From Candidatus Sumerlaeota bacterium (lineage in GTDB: Bacteria; Sumerlaeota; Sumerlaeia; JADFCT01), in NCBI GenBank assembly GCA_026398575.1, contig JAPLSP010000261.1, positions 1-15,688 on the forward strand: a stretch of DNA of 15,688 bases, given 5' to 3'. The translations under genes and the position numbers were made by a program. Below the pieces are notes generated by a model. It did not search any database. It had not been told where the DNA came from and saw only the letters and a list, made by a program, of their open reading frames with translations. Shown here piece by piece: positions 1 to 8,213 of this stretch. Position 1 is the stretch's first letter; every line of letters begins with the position of its first letter.

Positions 1-749
1 TTGCGCTTGATCATCCACGGCCCCTCCATGTACTCGGGACTCGTTTTCTTGCCAATATCGCCATTATCTTTGGCGACGATCATCTTGCGCTCGCCCATCA
101 GTTTGATGTCGCCATTGTCAATGCCGCGCAAATCAGCCTCCTGAATATACTCGTTCCCGAAGGGCATGATGGCATAGGTTTTTCCGTCTTCATCGCCAAA
201 GAGCGTACTGTCGCAGCCGGCGCCCTTGAGCCAGGTAATGTGGTTGTATGGGCCGGTGACTTTGTCGGAGACTCCGACGAATGCGACGTACGCGCCGATC
301 TTGCCGCCCTTGTTGTATTCATCCTTGATCCAGTTGTCGGCGGTGAAGATCAGATGAAACCTGCCGTTGAGTTTGTGTATCTCGGAAGCCCAGAAGCGGT
401 GTTTGTAGGGACAGTCATCGGGAAGATCGGAGGACTTGATCAGCCATTTCACAAATTTCCAGTTCTTCAGGTCCGGCGAGGAATACAGCATGATCCCGGG
501 AGGCGAATTGAAGTCGGGCTTTTTCGGATCGCGGCTGTCGCTATGCGTGAAAGGGAAGACGGTGAAGGTCAGATAATACACGTCGCCTTCGCGAATGATC
601 GCAGGATCGCGAAGCTCGGTGACGGTCCTTTCCTTCGTCCCGTCGTTATAGGGATAAGAAAACGCGATGGGATTCTGCCAGGTAAACGGAAGGCCTACGG
701 TCTGCTGGGCCAACGCAGCGCCTTCCGCCATGACCAGCGGCAACGGCAT
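1..749 (-). CDS. GH43-like five-bladed beta-propeller glycosidase, 3' end outside window
   Basis: The readable part has 249 codons and continues past the window edge. Reading from ATG at 749, it shows the landmarks of GH43-type glycosidases: RDPAII with the presumed base Asp near residue 48, FWASEIHKLNG near 120-129, DSTLFGDEDGKTYA with the pKa-modulating Asp near 180, and YMEGPWM with the presumed acid Glu near 242. The family hydrolyses arabinan, xylan or related side chains. The N-terminus resembles the end of a signal peptide (a hydrophobic stretch followed by ALAQQ), so export is likely. The start is uncertain. No good Shine-Dalgarno precedes ATG 749. The frame stays open back to a TGA, and a TTG at 785 would add 12 residues, including a lysine that would complete the signal peptide's n-region. 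The assignment to GH43 is confident at fold level only; the substrate cannot be read. Confidence 0.8.
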   Translation of the reverse strand, partial: MPLPLVMAEGAALAQQTVGLPFTWQNPIAFSYPYNDGTKERTVTELRDPAIIREGDVYYLTFTVFPFTHSDSRDPKKPDFNSPPGIMLYSSPDLKNWKFVKWLIKSSDLPDDCPYKHRFWASEIHKLNGRFHLIFTADNWIKDEYNKGGKIGAYVAFVGVSDKVTGPYNHITWLKGAGCDSTLFGDEDGKTYAIMPFGNEYIQEADLRGIDNGDIKLMGERKMIVAKDNGDIGKKTSPEYMEGPWMIKR

Positions 750-864
750 CGCGGATGCGGCCAAGTTCTTATATGTCGGCCCCAAGTGACGTTTGGAGTT
801 GTTTGGAGTTCAACCTTTAGGTTGTGTTTGAAATTCTTTCTCTAATTCCAAGATCATCAAAATT

Positions 865-915
865 GAAAAACTCAGAAACTTTGGAAAGCGAATTATCCAG
901 AGTTCCTGAGTTTTC
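865..915 (-). terminator. Probable intrinsic terminator after FGE protein A
   Basis: An imperfect inverted repeat has arms 865-884 and 897-915 around a 12-nt AT-rich loop, about 80 bases past the stop of FGE protein A. Read on the minus strand, the stem ends in GAGTTTTTC, giving a short U-run, as expected of a rho-independent terminator. Two or three of the stem positions are G-U pairs or mismatches. The stem could also work on the plus strand, but no plus-strand gene ends here. Confidence 0.6.
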
Positions 916-963
916 ATTTCTCAATAGATTGCTCGAACTACCTCGCGGACGCTTCCCGGACCT

Positions 964-994
964 CCAAGGATTCAAGAACCCAAGAACCAAGAAC
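964..994 (-). repeat. 31-bp 3'-flank repeat shared with FGE gene C
   Basis: This stretch just past the stop codon of protein A matches 9705-9735, downstream of the variable repeat of gene C, at about 29 of 31 positions by eye. It is built from AAGAACC/AAGGACC-like heptamers. In gene A it is untranslated; in gene C the same sequence has become part of the reading frame because of a deletion. It shows that the 3' flank was duplicated together with the FGE gene. Confidence 0.75.
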
Positions 995-996
995 GA

Positions 997-3549
997 CTAA
1001 GGGGCCGACGCCGCACGCGCAATCCGGAAGCCGATGCCGGCGATCCCAAGGTTCGGGGTGGTCGATGCGCGTTTTGCCGAGCGGCAATCGCTAGCAACAT
1101 CGGTCCAGCAGCCGCCGCGAAGGACGCGCCCATATAAGCCGTAGCCAGGGCCAACCGGATTGGTTTGCGGGTCGGAGCTATAAGCCTCGTAGCCGTCATG
1201 GCACCATTCCATGACATTCCCGCTCATATCGTAGGCGCCGACGGGACTTGGGCTATTGATCGTCTGCACGGAGCCATTCGGGCTGATATTGACGCCGTTG
1301 AACCAGCCTACCGGCGAGGTATAAGGATAGACTGGCGAGGTATAGGGATAGGAAGTCAGGCCCAACGGATTTACATAATCGGGATTGCTATCATAATAAT
1401 TGCACCGATTCTTGCCCGTCAACGTGTCACTCTGGAAACCGTAAATCCAATGAGTCGTCCCGTTCCACCCCGCCGCCCGTTCCCATTCGGCCTCGGTCGG
1501 CAGGCGGTAGCCATTCGTGAACTGAATGCCCGGCGTTCCGGCATCTGTGTCCACCAGCTCCCAGGTCGTAGTATTATAAGCCGGCGTCAAGCCCTCCTTT
1601 TCACTCAGCCAGTTACAGAAGACCACCGAGCCATACCATGACACACACACAACCGGATGCGTGGCCATCGCGTAGTACACGCTTCCCGCGCCTGCTCGAG
1701 TCTTGGCTGAGAAAACGCCTTCCGAACACAGGATATTGCAGTAGCAATCGGAAATGCCGAGCAACGCTTGTCCTGAGGCAAAAACACTGCCGTTCGTATA
1801 TGCCCCGCCGCTTGTATCGCCCTTCACATACCCGCGCGCCAGCGCCCAGTTCAGAACGTCGCAATACTGCCCGTTCGTCACCGCATATTTGCCGATCTGA
1901 TATGCCGAGAGCGTCACCGTATGCGTGAGTTTTTCATCCGAGGAACCGTACTCATCATCGCGGGCACCCATTATGAACGTCCCAGCCGCAACGGGAAGCA
2001 TCGCCACGGGCAAGCGGGCGCCTTCAGAAGACATCCATGCGGCGTTGAAGGTGATCGTCGTTCCCACCGCCAGAACTTGCGTTTGCGTGGCAGGGGTGTC
2101 ATATCCCGCCAAGGAAAGGCCCTTCCACGTATAAGCGCCTGCCGGGGCGCTAGAGAACACTCGGTCGTCCGTAAAGGTCTGACCATTGCCGATAAATCCA
2201 GCCGGACCAGAGAGCGTCCACTGGGCGGCGCCTGGCATAACATAGAGCAAGATGGTTCCGGGCGCGCTGCCGCTGGTTGCACACGCAACCCGGAAACCGC
2301 AGTCGGTGTTCCAGACGTCCGAGCCGCTGGGGAAGCGAGACGCCGAGCGGCAATAGCTGGCAGAATTGTTCCAGCTGCCGCCGCGAAGGACGCGGGATGC
2401 GCCGCACACAGGTCCCGTAGGGTCTGTCATATTGCCATCATTATAATAATGTTCATCATACTTGTCGTGGCACCATTCCAAGACGTTTCCGCTCATGTCG
2501 TAGGCGCCGACGGGACTCGGGCTGTTGATCGTCTGCACCGAGCCGTTCGGGCTGATATTGATGCCGTTGAACCAGCCTACCGGCGAGGTATTGGGATAGG
2601 AAGTCAGGCCCAACGGATTAACATAAGTACCAGTATCATAATTACATCTCGCGGATGAGATACTATCACTCAGGAATCCGTAGATCCAGTGCTTGCTGCC
2701 GTCCCACGCTGCCGCGCGTTCTCGCTCAGCCTCCGTCGGCAGGCGGTAGCCATTCGTGAATTGGATGCCCGGCGTCCCGGTGTCGGCATCCACAAGTTCC
2801 CAGGTCGCAGTGTTATATGCCGCCGTTAGCCCCTCCTTTTCGCTCAGCCAATTGCAGAAGACCACCGAGCCATGCCATGTCACACCTATAACCGGATGCG
2901 TGGCCATCGAATATTGGATGCTACCTGTACCTATTCGTATCTTGGCCGAAAAAGCGCCGCCCGAATACTGAATATTGCAGTAGGGATCCGAAACGTAGAT
3001 CAAAGCAAGTCCTGCGCTATAGACATAGTGGCCCGTATAGGCGCCGCCGCTCGCGTCGCCTTTGACATACCCGCGCGCCAGCGCCCAATTCAGCACATCG
3101 CAATATTGCCCGTTCGTCACCGCGAACTTGCCGATCTGATACGCCGAGAGAGTCACATCATGGCGCGGGAATTCGTCCGAAACGCCGCCCTCGTCATCGC
3201 GCGCGCCCATCGTGAACGTCCCGGCCGCGACGGGGAGCATCACGACGGGCTGGCTGGCGCCATCGGCCACAGTCAAGCGAATGGCGATGACGTCGGCGAT
3301 GTCCACCTTGCCGTCATTTTTCATATCGGCGCGAGCAAGCGCGGCGGTGGAGAGCACGACTTGGCCTTCAAGATGCTGCTGAACGAGAAGCACATCGGAC
3401 ATCGTGACAATCCCATCGCTGGTTACGTCACCCTGAAGCGCGAGCGCAGTTGAAGGCAGGGTAGCGAGGAGCGCCAGCAAAAGCAGCATTAAGAAGCGGC
3501 CATGGCTGGCAGATACATCGCGAGCAGAGATACGAAACGCTTGGCGCAT
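997..3549 (-). CDS. Secreted dockerin protein with two FGE-sulfatase (C-type-lectin-fold) domains; DGR-type target 'A'
   Basis: This 850-aa protein has a signal peptide (about residues 1-38, leucine-rich core), a type I dockerin with two EF-hand-like calcium loops (DVTSDGIVTMSD, DMKNDGKVDIAD; about 40-93), a first FGE-sulfatase/SUMF1-type domain (about 104-421), a beta-rich spacer (about 425-510) and a second FGE domain (about 515-845). Both FGE domains show GTFxMGARDDE, VVFCNWLSEKEGL, GYRLPTEAE, VGAYDMSGNV and RVLRGG. Of the two active-site cysteines of true formylglycine-generating enzymes, only the second (CRSA) is kept in both, so sulfatase activation is unlikely and ligand binding more likely. 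The C-terminal loops of both domains have DGR variable-repeat character. ATG 3549 is preferred over TTG 3582: the likely promoter would start transcription near 3580, the paralogue B start aligns here, and AGG lies 8 nt upstream. The stop is TAG. Confidence 0.88.
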   Translation of the reverse strand: MRQAFRISARDVSASHGRFLMLLLLALLATLPSTALALQGDVTSDGIVTMSDVLLVQQHLEGQVVLSTAALARADMKNDGKVDIADVIAIRLTVADGASQPVVMLPVAAGTFTMGARDDEGGVSDEFPRHDVTLSAYQIGKFAVTNGQYCDVLNWALARGYVKGDASGGAYTGHYVYSAGLALIYVSDPYCNIQYSGGAFSAKIRIGTGSIQYSMATHPVIGVTWHGSVVFCNWLSEKEGLTAAYNTATWELVDADTGTPGIQFTNGYRLPTEAERERAAAWDGSKHWIYGFLSDSISSARCNYDTGTYVNPLGLTSYPNTSPVGWFNGINISPNGSVQTINSPSPVGAYDMSGNVLEWCHDKYDEHYYNDGNMTDPTGPVCGASRVLRGGSWNNSASYCRSASRFPSGSDVWNTDCGFRVACATSGSAPGTILLYVMPGAAQWTLSGPAGFIGNGQTFTDDRVFSSAPAGAYTWKGLSLAGYDTPATQTQVLAVGTTITFNAAWMSSEGARLPVAMLPVAAGTFIMGARDDEYGSSDEKLTHTVTLSAYQIGKYAVTNGQYCDVLNWALARGYVKGDTSGGAYTNGSVFASGQALLGISDCYCNILCSEGVFSAKTRAGAGSVYYAMATHPVVCVSWYGSVVFCNWLSEKEGLTPAYNTTTWELVDTDAGTPGIQFTNGYRLPTEAEWERAAGWNGTTHWIYGFQSDTLTGKNRCNYYDSNPDYVNPLGLTSYPYTSPVYPYTSPVGWFNGVNISPNGSVQTINSPSPVGAYDMSGNVMEWCHDGYEAYSSDPQTNPVGPGYGLYGRVLRGGCWTDVASDCRSAKRASTTPNLGIAGIGFRIARAASAP
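1024..1125 (-). other. DGR-like variable repeat, second FGE domain of A (VR-A2)
   Basis: This segment encodes RVLRGGCW through GFR at the end of the second FGE domain. The framework codons are constant among the four copies, while codons matching AAC/AAT/AGC in the template-like segment vary. Against the template core (8214-8270), 15 of 20 differences over 14 codons fall on template adenines (counted by eye). The Ser codon before TGG has become TGC, also an A change. This is the most diverged of the three full-length copies, with some ordinary third-base changes, which suggests it is an older variant. Confidence 0.7.
1313..1354. repeat. 21-bp in-frame tandem duplication in the second FGE domain of A
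   Basis: Two adjacent 21-bp units (1313-1333, 1334-1354) differ at a few positions and encode YPYTSPV twice just before GWFNGVNISP. The other three FGE copies in the window have a single unit. The duplication keeps the frame and lengthens a surface loop by seven residues. Confidence 0.8.
2290..2391 (-). other. DGR-like variable repeat, first FGE domain of A (VR-A1)
   Basis: This segment encodes RGGSW through GFR in the first FGE domain. Compared with the AAC-rich template core, 16 of 19 differences across 14 codons sit on template adenines; two of the three exceptions are in the single aberrant template codon AGG, and the third is CCG to TCG. Framework codons TCG, GCG, GAC, GGT and CGG are identical to the template. 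This VR is internal to the protein, because a second FGE domain follows, whereas DGR variable repeats usually sit at the 3' end of the gene. Confidence 0.75.
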
Positions 3550-3587
3550 GGATGTAACCTGTCTTCCTTGATAATTTTTCAATTCGC

Positions 3588-3617
3588 TTTAAAGAGGCGG
3601 ATTCGTTTTCGTGTCAA
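3588..3617 (-). promoter_or_regulatory. Putative sigma-70-type promoter for FGE protein A
   Basis: On the minus strand a perfect TTGACA (3617-3612) is followed after 18 nt by TTTAAA (3593-3588), a moderate -10 match. Transcription would begin near 3580, about 30 nt before the chosen ATG at 3549 and too close to the alternative TTG at 3582. Part of this leader (AAAGCGAA, TGAAAAATT, AAGGAAG) is conserved in front of gene C. Confidence 0.5.
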
Positions 3618-3753
3618 TGGCGCAATCGAAAAATGCTTTTCACCTGTTCGACTTTAATCTTTTTCCTCAACACGCATCTACCAGCGTGTATCAGAAAAGG
3701 CCCATAAGAATATCGAGCCCCTTGGAGCTTACCGCCGGTCGGCATGATTACGC

Positions 3754-3778
3754 AAAGGCCTTGCCGACTCCGGCCTTT
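3754..3778. terminator. Weak hairpin at the FKBP stop codon
   Basis: AAAGGCC (3754-3760) pairs with GGCCTTT (3772-3778) around an 11-nt loop and overlaps the FKBP stop codon. There is no U-run on the minus-strand side; a short T-rich stretch lies only on the plus-strand side. It may attenuate or end the FKBP transcript, but the evidence is slight. Confidence 0.3.
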
Positions 3779-4175
3779 ATTTAACTTCCAGCAATTCGAC
3801 TTCGAAGATCAGCGTGGCGTTGGACGGAATGTCGCGGCCTGCGCCGCGTTCGCCATAGGCCAGTTCCGGGGGGATATAGAACTCGAATTTGGCGCCTGCT
3901 TTCATCAACTGCACGCCCTCGGTCCATCCGCGAATGACACGATTGAGTGGGAACTCAGCCGGTTCGTTGCGCCGGTAAGAGCTGTCAAACTCCTTGCCGT
4001 CAATCGTCGTCCCGCGATAATGCACTTTGACCGTTTCGGTGGGCATGGGAAAATCGCCGGTCCCCTCCCTGAGAACTTTGTATTGCAGCCCGCTTGCCGT
4101 AACCACGACGCCTTCCTTCTTTGCGTTCGCTTCGAGGAACGCCTTCCCCTGGGCTTTTTCGTCAATCGCGGGCAT
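3777..4175 (-). CDS. FKBP-type peptidyl-prolyl cis-trans isomerase
   Basis: This 132-aa protein catalyses cis-trans isomerisation of X-Pro bonds and assists folding. A short alpha-helical N-terminus (GKAFLEANAKKEGV, as in Mip/FkpA proteins) leads into the FKBP domain from SGLQYKVLREGTG to the end. The FKBP pocket residues are present: HY, EFDSS, EFPL, VI-GW, LAYGERGAG and IPSNATLIFEVELLEV. ATG 4175 is chosen because AAGGAG lies 6 nt upstream; an in-frame ATG at 4283 would add 36 residues without a domain match. No signal peptide is visible, so it is probably cytoplasmic, although close relatives in other bacteria are often exported. It sits alone between two secreted dockerin proteins, with 123 bp to the gene upstream. 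Confidence 0.92.
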   Translation of the reverse strand: MPAIDEKAQGKAFLEANAKKEGVVVTASGLQYKVLREGTGDFPMPTETVKVHYRGTTIDGKEFDSSYRRNEPAEFPLNRVIRGWTEGVQLMKAGAKFEFYIPPELAYGERGAGRDIPSNATLIFEVELLEVK

Positions 4176-4298
4176 GCGCTTCTCCTTGCAATGAAAATTC
4201 ATAAAACAGATTGATATCAGATTCCCCTGTGGAATACCATCTGATTTTTGACAAATTGCTTCATAACCTTTTTGAATTCGCAAACTCTCAATGCGCGC

Positions 4299-6680
4299 TC
4301 ATAGCTGTTGCGCAATCAACTCGACCAAGTCGGCGAGATCAATGACGCCGTCATGATTCACATCAGCTGCTTGGCGCTGCAAGGACGTGAGGCTGGGGAT
4401 TTTTCCCAAAAGATAATCGCGCAGCAAATCCACGGTCATCGTTGGAGGCGTGACATACGTCTCGGCAAAGGCGCCAACACCGGCGTTATAGTAGGCGCCG
4501 CTGGCGGACGTCTCAATTCGAATGGGCCGGATCATGTAGATATTGCGGCCTAGCATTGGCGAATTGTCAACAAAGGCGCGGCCCGGCAAATAAAAACTTG
4601 TGATGCGCGTGAAAGGGGCGTCCATGCCGGACGAACGGTAAACGTAGTAGCCCAGGATAGGATCACGCGAGGACGTCCAGGAGAGATATACTCTCGCAGC
4701 AGTCTCATTCCATACTGCGGTGACCGAAGTTGCCGGCGCCACGTAAGCCGTGCGCAGCGTGGGATCGCCCATCAATGCCACATGAACTCCGCCACCATTC
4801 ATGTTGTAGCGCGGAATATACATGGACGAAAGCAGCAAGGCGTGTCCAACCGGTTCACCCAGGCCGCTATGATGAAAGTACCAATGAGGGCGGCCCGCCC
4901 AGGCGCATATCAAGCCGTAGGTTGGCAGACACAGCGGCGCGCGCAGGAAATTATTCGAGTTATCCCAATCGCCGAAGTAACTGCCGAAAAGCATCGTGAA
5001 GTAGGCGCGATAAGTGTTCGCGGCGAAGTCCGTCGTATTCGCGACGCCGCTGGCGCCGTTATAATTCCCGCCGCCGCATCCATAAGCCCACAGATAATCA
5101 CTGCGCAAGAGGTGGGATAGGATGCCGGCCCAATATCCCGCCTCGACATTTTGGGCGCCAACCTGCGACGCCAGCCGCCAGCCGCTTTGCGCGAATCCTT
5201 CACCCATGCCCGTGAAATTATCGCGCACCATCACGCGCGCCGGCGCCGTCATGATCGCGTTTTTGTAATTGTGGCTCTTGTTCAGATATTGGCGCAGCAG
5301 CTCAGTCTCGCTCAATTTAAACGCAGGCATGTTGTAGCAGTCCACGCGGCCAACCATGAGTTCGAGGTCGGATGAAAGATCGGATTGATCGTATTTGCCG
5401 TCGCCGGGGATATTGCGGTTGGCTGCACGGCCGGACGCCGTATAGTTGACGCTGGTGTCGGTCCAGGAATCCGTCATCTCTCCATAAAAACAATCGGCGG
5501 GCCAGGCGCCAACGTGGTCGCCGTGGCCGTCGGGAGCAATCTGACCGGAATAAGGAACCGGAACGTGCCCGAAAATATACAGCGCTTTGACATTGACCGG
5601 ATCGGCGTCATAATCGGATTTCAAGAGCGCTTTGATGGAAGCGACGCTGCTGGTGCGGGCGACATCATGACGGATGACCTGCCAACCGTCGCCGGTCAGG
5701 TCCAGCATGAGGGTTGCCAACTCAGCCGTCAGCGAAGAGGCGACGGAGGCGTCCGCAAGCAGGATGACCTTGCCGCGATCATCAACCAGCGGAGCGCGAA
5801 TTCCGGAATAGATATACCCATACCGCCCGTAAGTCGAGGCCTGGTAGAGTTTGTATTCATAAGCCCCGCCCAGACTCACGGAACTGTCCGCATAAAGCGT
5901 GGCCGTCGCCGCAACTGTGGCGATGGCCGTGCCCCATGAGGTGTCATCTTTCGCCTTGCGATAGATGGTGATGACTTGGGCGTCCGTGCTCTTGGGCCAT
6001 TGCAGAGTGATGGTGGGCGGCGTCTCCTGAACGGTGGCGCTGACCTGAAGAGTCTGATTATAAGCATAGGTATTGAGAGACTGCGGCGCGCCGTAACTGT
6101 CCGAAGCCTCGACGCGTATCCATGCGATCGTGACCGAAGTGACTTGATTGCCCGGATCCAGGCGCAGCCGGCTGCCGGCGCCTTGAAGCGGAATATAAAT
6201 GGAATAAGTGTAGAAGGCGGTGCCGCTGGTGATCGTGAATGTGGCTCTGTTGGCGGCGGTGAAGGATGGGCCGAAATAAAGCTCTCCGGTTGCGTTTGTG
6301 GGGGGAGTCACGCGCATGTTGAAGCTGACTTTGAAGCTCTGCCAACTGGGACTCGAAGGATAATCCACCGCCGAGCCTTCCAGCCGCGGATCGGTTCCCG
6401 TCGAGGCAAAAAGCAGACCCTGGGCTATGATGGAAGCATTCGTGGCCGTTCCGGTCACGACCTAATCCGGCTGGGCAACCTTGAAATCCCAATACTGGAG
6501 CGAATTGAGTACTTCGCCGAGAAGCGGGCGCCCCGCATGGCCTGGCAGCGGCGCCTCATCATAATCGGGCAGACGCGGAGGTATTCCGTCCTGCGCAGCT
6601 ACCGGGACAGAAAACACCTAGCCCCCAAAAGCCTGAATAAAAAACAGACAGATAAAAATCAATGAAGACGGCCGAGCCAT
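4299..6680 (-). CDS. Secreted dockerin protein with possible caspase/gingipain-like core, interrupted by two in-frame TAG codons
   Basis: Starting at ATG 6680 (GGAGG 8 nt upstream), the frame encodes a signal peptide (MARPSSLIFICLFFIQAFGG, then TAG, then VFSVPVAAQ), a short linker, a second TAG, and an uninterrupted stretch to TGA at 4299. The TAGs are codons 21 (6620-6618) and 73 (6464-6462). Without them the protein would be 793 aa: a beta-sandwich region (about 75-200), an Fn3-like segment, a central domain with IFGHVPVP (about 373), YGCGGGNY (about 532) and GDPTLR (about 637), an Fn3-like domain, and a C-terminal dockerin half (DVNHDGVIDLADL, about 775). The His, Cys and GDPTLR order recalls C25/clan CD peptidases, but I am unsure. 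A GTG at 6458 opens the longest stop-free frame but lacks a signal peptide. The gene is either damaged by two nonsense mutations or read through at TAG; the former is likelier because A and B end in TAG. Confidence 0.65.
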
Positions 6681-6724
6681 GGATAATGCCTCCAGACACG
6701 CAAAGTTTTTCCGCTATTACAGTC

Positions 6725-6755
6725 CTTTGATCCGGGCGCCAATTCTTTGATCCGG
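6725..6755. promoter_or_regulatory. Paired 11-bp direct repeats upstream of the double-TAG dockerin gene
   Basis: CTTTGATCCGG occurs at 6725-6735 and again at 6745-6755, exactly 20 bp apart, which is about two helical turns. It lies 45-75 bp upstream of the ATG at 6680. A TGTAAT (6721-6716 on the minus strand) could be a -10 element overlapping this site. The spacing and position fit an operator for a dimeric or tandem regulator; the regulator is unknown. Confidence 0.4.
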
Positions 6756-6894
6756 ATGCTCCGAAACACTTTCGATGAAAGCGTGCGAAAACAGAATTAT
6801 GGCAGGTTCATCCGCGTGAATACTATCTAATTTTGCGCCGGGTAGGGTCACATTGATCGCTCATATTATCACCGCAAAGAACCTAAGGAACACA

Positions 6895-6928
6895 AAGAAT
6901 TAAGTACTCAAAAGAACTAAGTACTCAT
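6895..6928. repeat. 17-bp tandem repeat in intergenic DNA
   Basis: Two adjacent 17-bp units (6895-6911 and 6912-6928), each containing TAAGTACTCA, match at about 15 of 17 positions. Apart from this repeat, the direct repeats at 6725-6755 and the palindrome at 7000-7113, I see no gene or clear signal in the roughly 500 bp between 6681 and 7178. Confidence 0.65.
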
Positions 6929-6999
6929 ATTCGCAAATGCGATGACATAACATTATCGCGAATGCTTCTGCCGCGGAAAATACTCATGCGGATAGGAGT

Positions 7000-7113
7000 G
7001 GCGCCAGCATTTGGAGTGCGGTTGCTTGCTGCCGCTTCGCTTTAGCTACGCCAATCGTGGAGATCATCGGAGCCAAAGCGGCAGCAAGCAACCGCACTCC
7101 AAATGCTGGCGCC
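7000..7113. repeat. Perfect 38-bp inverted repeat with 38-nt loop (MITE-like palindrome)
   Basis: The arms 7000-7037 and 7076-7113 are perfect reverse complements and begin and end with GGCGCC. The loop (7038-7075) carries CGCTTT, a second partial copy of the arm's inner end, so an alternative pairing with AAAGCG is possible. It lies 65 bp beyond the stop of broken gene B. No U-run follows the stem, so an ordinary terminator is unlikely. The size and perfection suggest a non-autonomous mobile element or a repeated intergenic palindrome. It has no visible similarity to the GTAG-led hairpins around the transposase. Confidence 0.8.
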
Positions 7114-7178
7114 GCTTCAGAGCGCATTGCTTTCGTCCTTTGGGCAAAAATACATCACTGCATTTATGAGTCAGAGCG

Positions 7179-8118
7179 CTAAGGGGCCGGCACACTGCGC
7201 GCCACGCAGAAGCCGACGTTGTTGAGCCAGTTGCCCGGGGTGAGGTTGAGGCGAAACGCCGTCCGGCAGAAGGAAGCGGCATAGAACCAGCCGCCGCCGC
7301 GAACGACGCGCGAGCCGCCGCTGTCAGGACCGACTGGATTAATCTGAGGGGCGGAATCATAAGCCGCGTACCAGTCATGGCGCCATTCAAAGATGTTCCC
7401 GCTCATGTCGTAGGCGCCGACGGGACTCGGACTATTGATCGTCTGCACGGCGCCGTTCAGGCTGATGTTAACGCCATTGAACCAGCCCACGGGAGACGTA
7501 TAGGGAACGGAGGTCAGTCCCAACGGATTGGCATAACTAACGCCATCTTTATAGTTGCACTGTGCGGTTGAGATCGTGTCGCTCTGAAAGCCATAAATCC
7601 AATGCGTGGCGCCATCCCACGTCGCCGCCCGAATACGTCCCACCGAGAAAGTCCTTCACATACCCGCGCGCCAGCGCCCAATTCAACACGTCGCAATACT
7701 GCCCGTTCGTCACCGCATACTTGCCGATTAGATACGCCGAAAGCGTCACGGTATGCGTCGGGTATTCATCCGTATTTCCAACCTCGTCATCCCGCGGCCC
7801 CATCGGAAACGTTCCTTCCGGAACGGGAATCATCGCCACAGGCAGGCTGGCGCCGGCGGACGCCGCAAAGCAGATGGCGACGACATCGGCGATATCCACC
7901 ACTCCGTCATTGTTCATATCCGCGCGAGCGAGCGCATCGGCATCGAGCACGGCCTGGCCTTCCAGGTATTGCTGGACAAGAACCGCATCGCTCAACGAAA
8001 TGATACCATCGCTGGTAACATCGCCCTGAATCGCCGGCGCGACGGAAGGCAAGGCTGCGAGGAATATCAGCAAAAGGCAAATGATGAAGCGGCCAGGGAG
8101 TGTAATTGATACTCGCAT
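7179..8118 (-). pseudogene. Dockerin + FGE-sulfatase protein 'B', broken by an internal deletion and frameshift
   Basis: The 5' part (8118 to about 7630) encodes a signal peptide, a two-loop dockerin and the start of an FGE domain up to YVKDFLGGTYSGG. The 3' part (about 7643-7179), in another frame, resumes at AATWDGATHWIYGF and runs to a normal FGE end (GFCVARSVPAP, TAG). Compared with gene C, about 105 codons are missing. The join falls in a GGCGGCGA stretch, where both parental sequences carry a similar GCGGCG run, which points to a deletion between short direct repeats. The lost part contains VVFCNWLSEKEGL and GYRLPTEAE, so no complete fold can form. Its first frame continues 33 residues past the join before stopping. 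The ATG aligns with the internal ATGs of A and C. Confidence 0.88.
7206..7307 (-). other. DGR-like variable repeat of FGE gene B (VR-B)
   Basis: This segment encodes RGGGW through GFC. Against the template core it is the clearest case: over 14 codons, 14 of 16 differences fall on template adenines, and the other two are both in the single aberrant template codon AGG. Examples are AAC to CTC, AAC to GTC, AGG to TGG, AGC to CGC and GAC to GGC. The Ser codon before TGG has become GGC. The gene is broken upstream, so this records past mutagenesis and is not a working product. Confidence 0.78.
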
Positions 8119-8213
8119 TGTGAAATAATTATATCTTCCCTTGATTTGCAGTTTCGCCTTCAGGCGACTGCAGGCGAGGCGGACCTTCGAGCCTTCCTAC
8201 CAGTCCGCCCCGC

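Noticed and set aside
997..3549. True formylglycine-generating enzyme activating sulfatases
   Set aside because: The first active-site cysteine is absent in both domains, no sulfatase gene is nearby, and the loop is hypervariable.
6462..6620. Genome-wide reassignment of TAG to an amino acid
   Set aside because: FGE genes A and B end in TAG exactly at the natural end of the fold, and a terminator-like hairpin follows A; there are no other in-frame TAGs in the long genes of the window.
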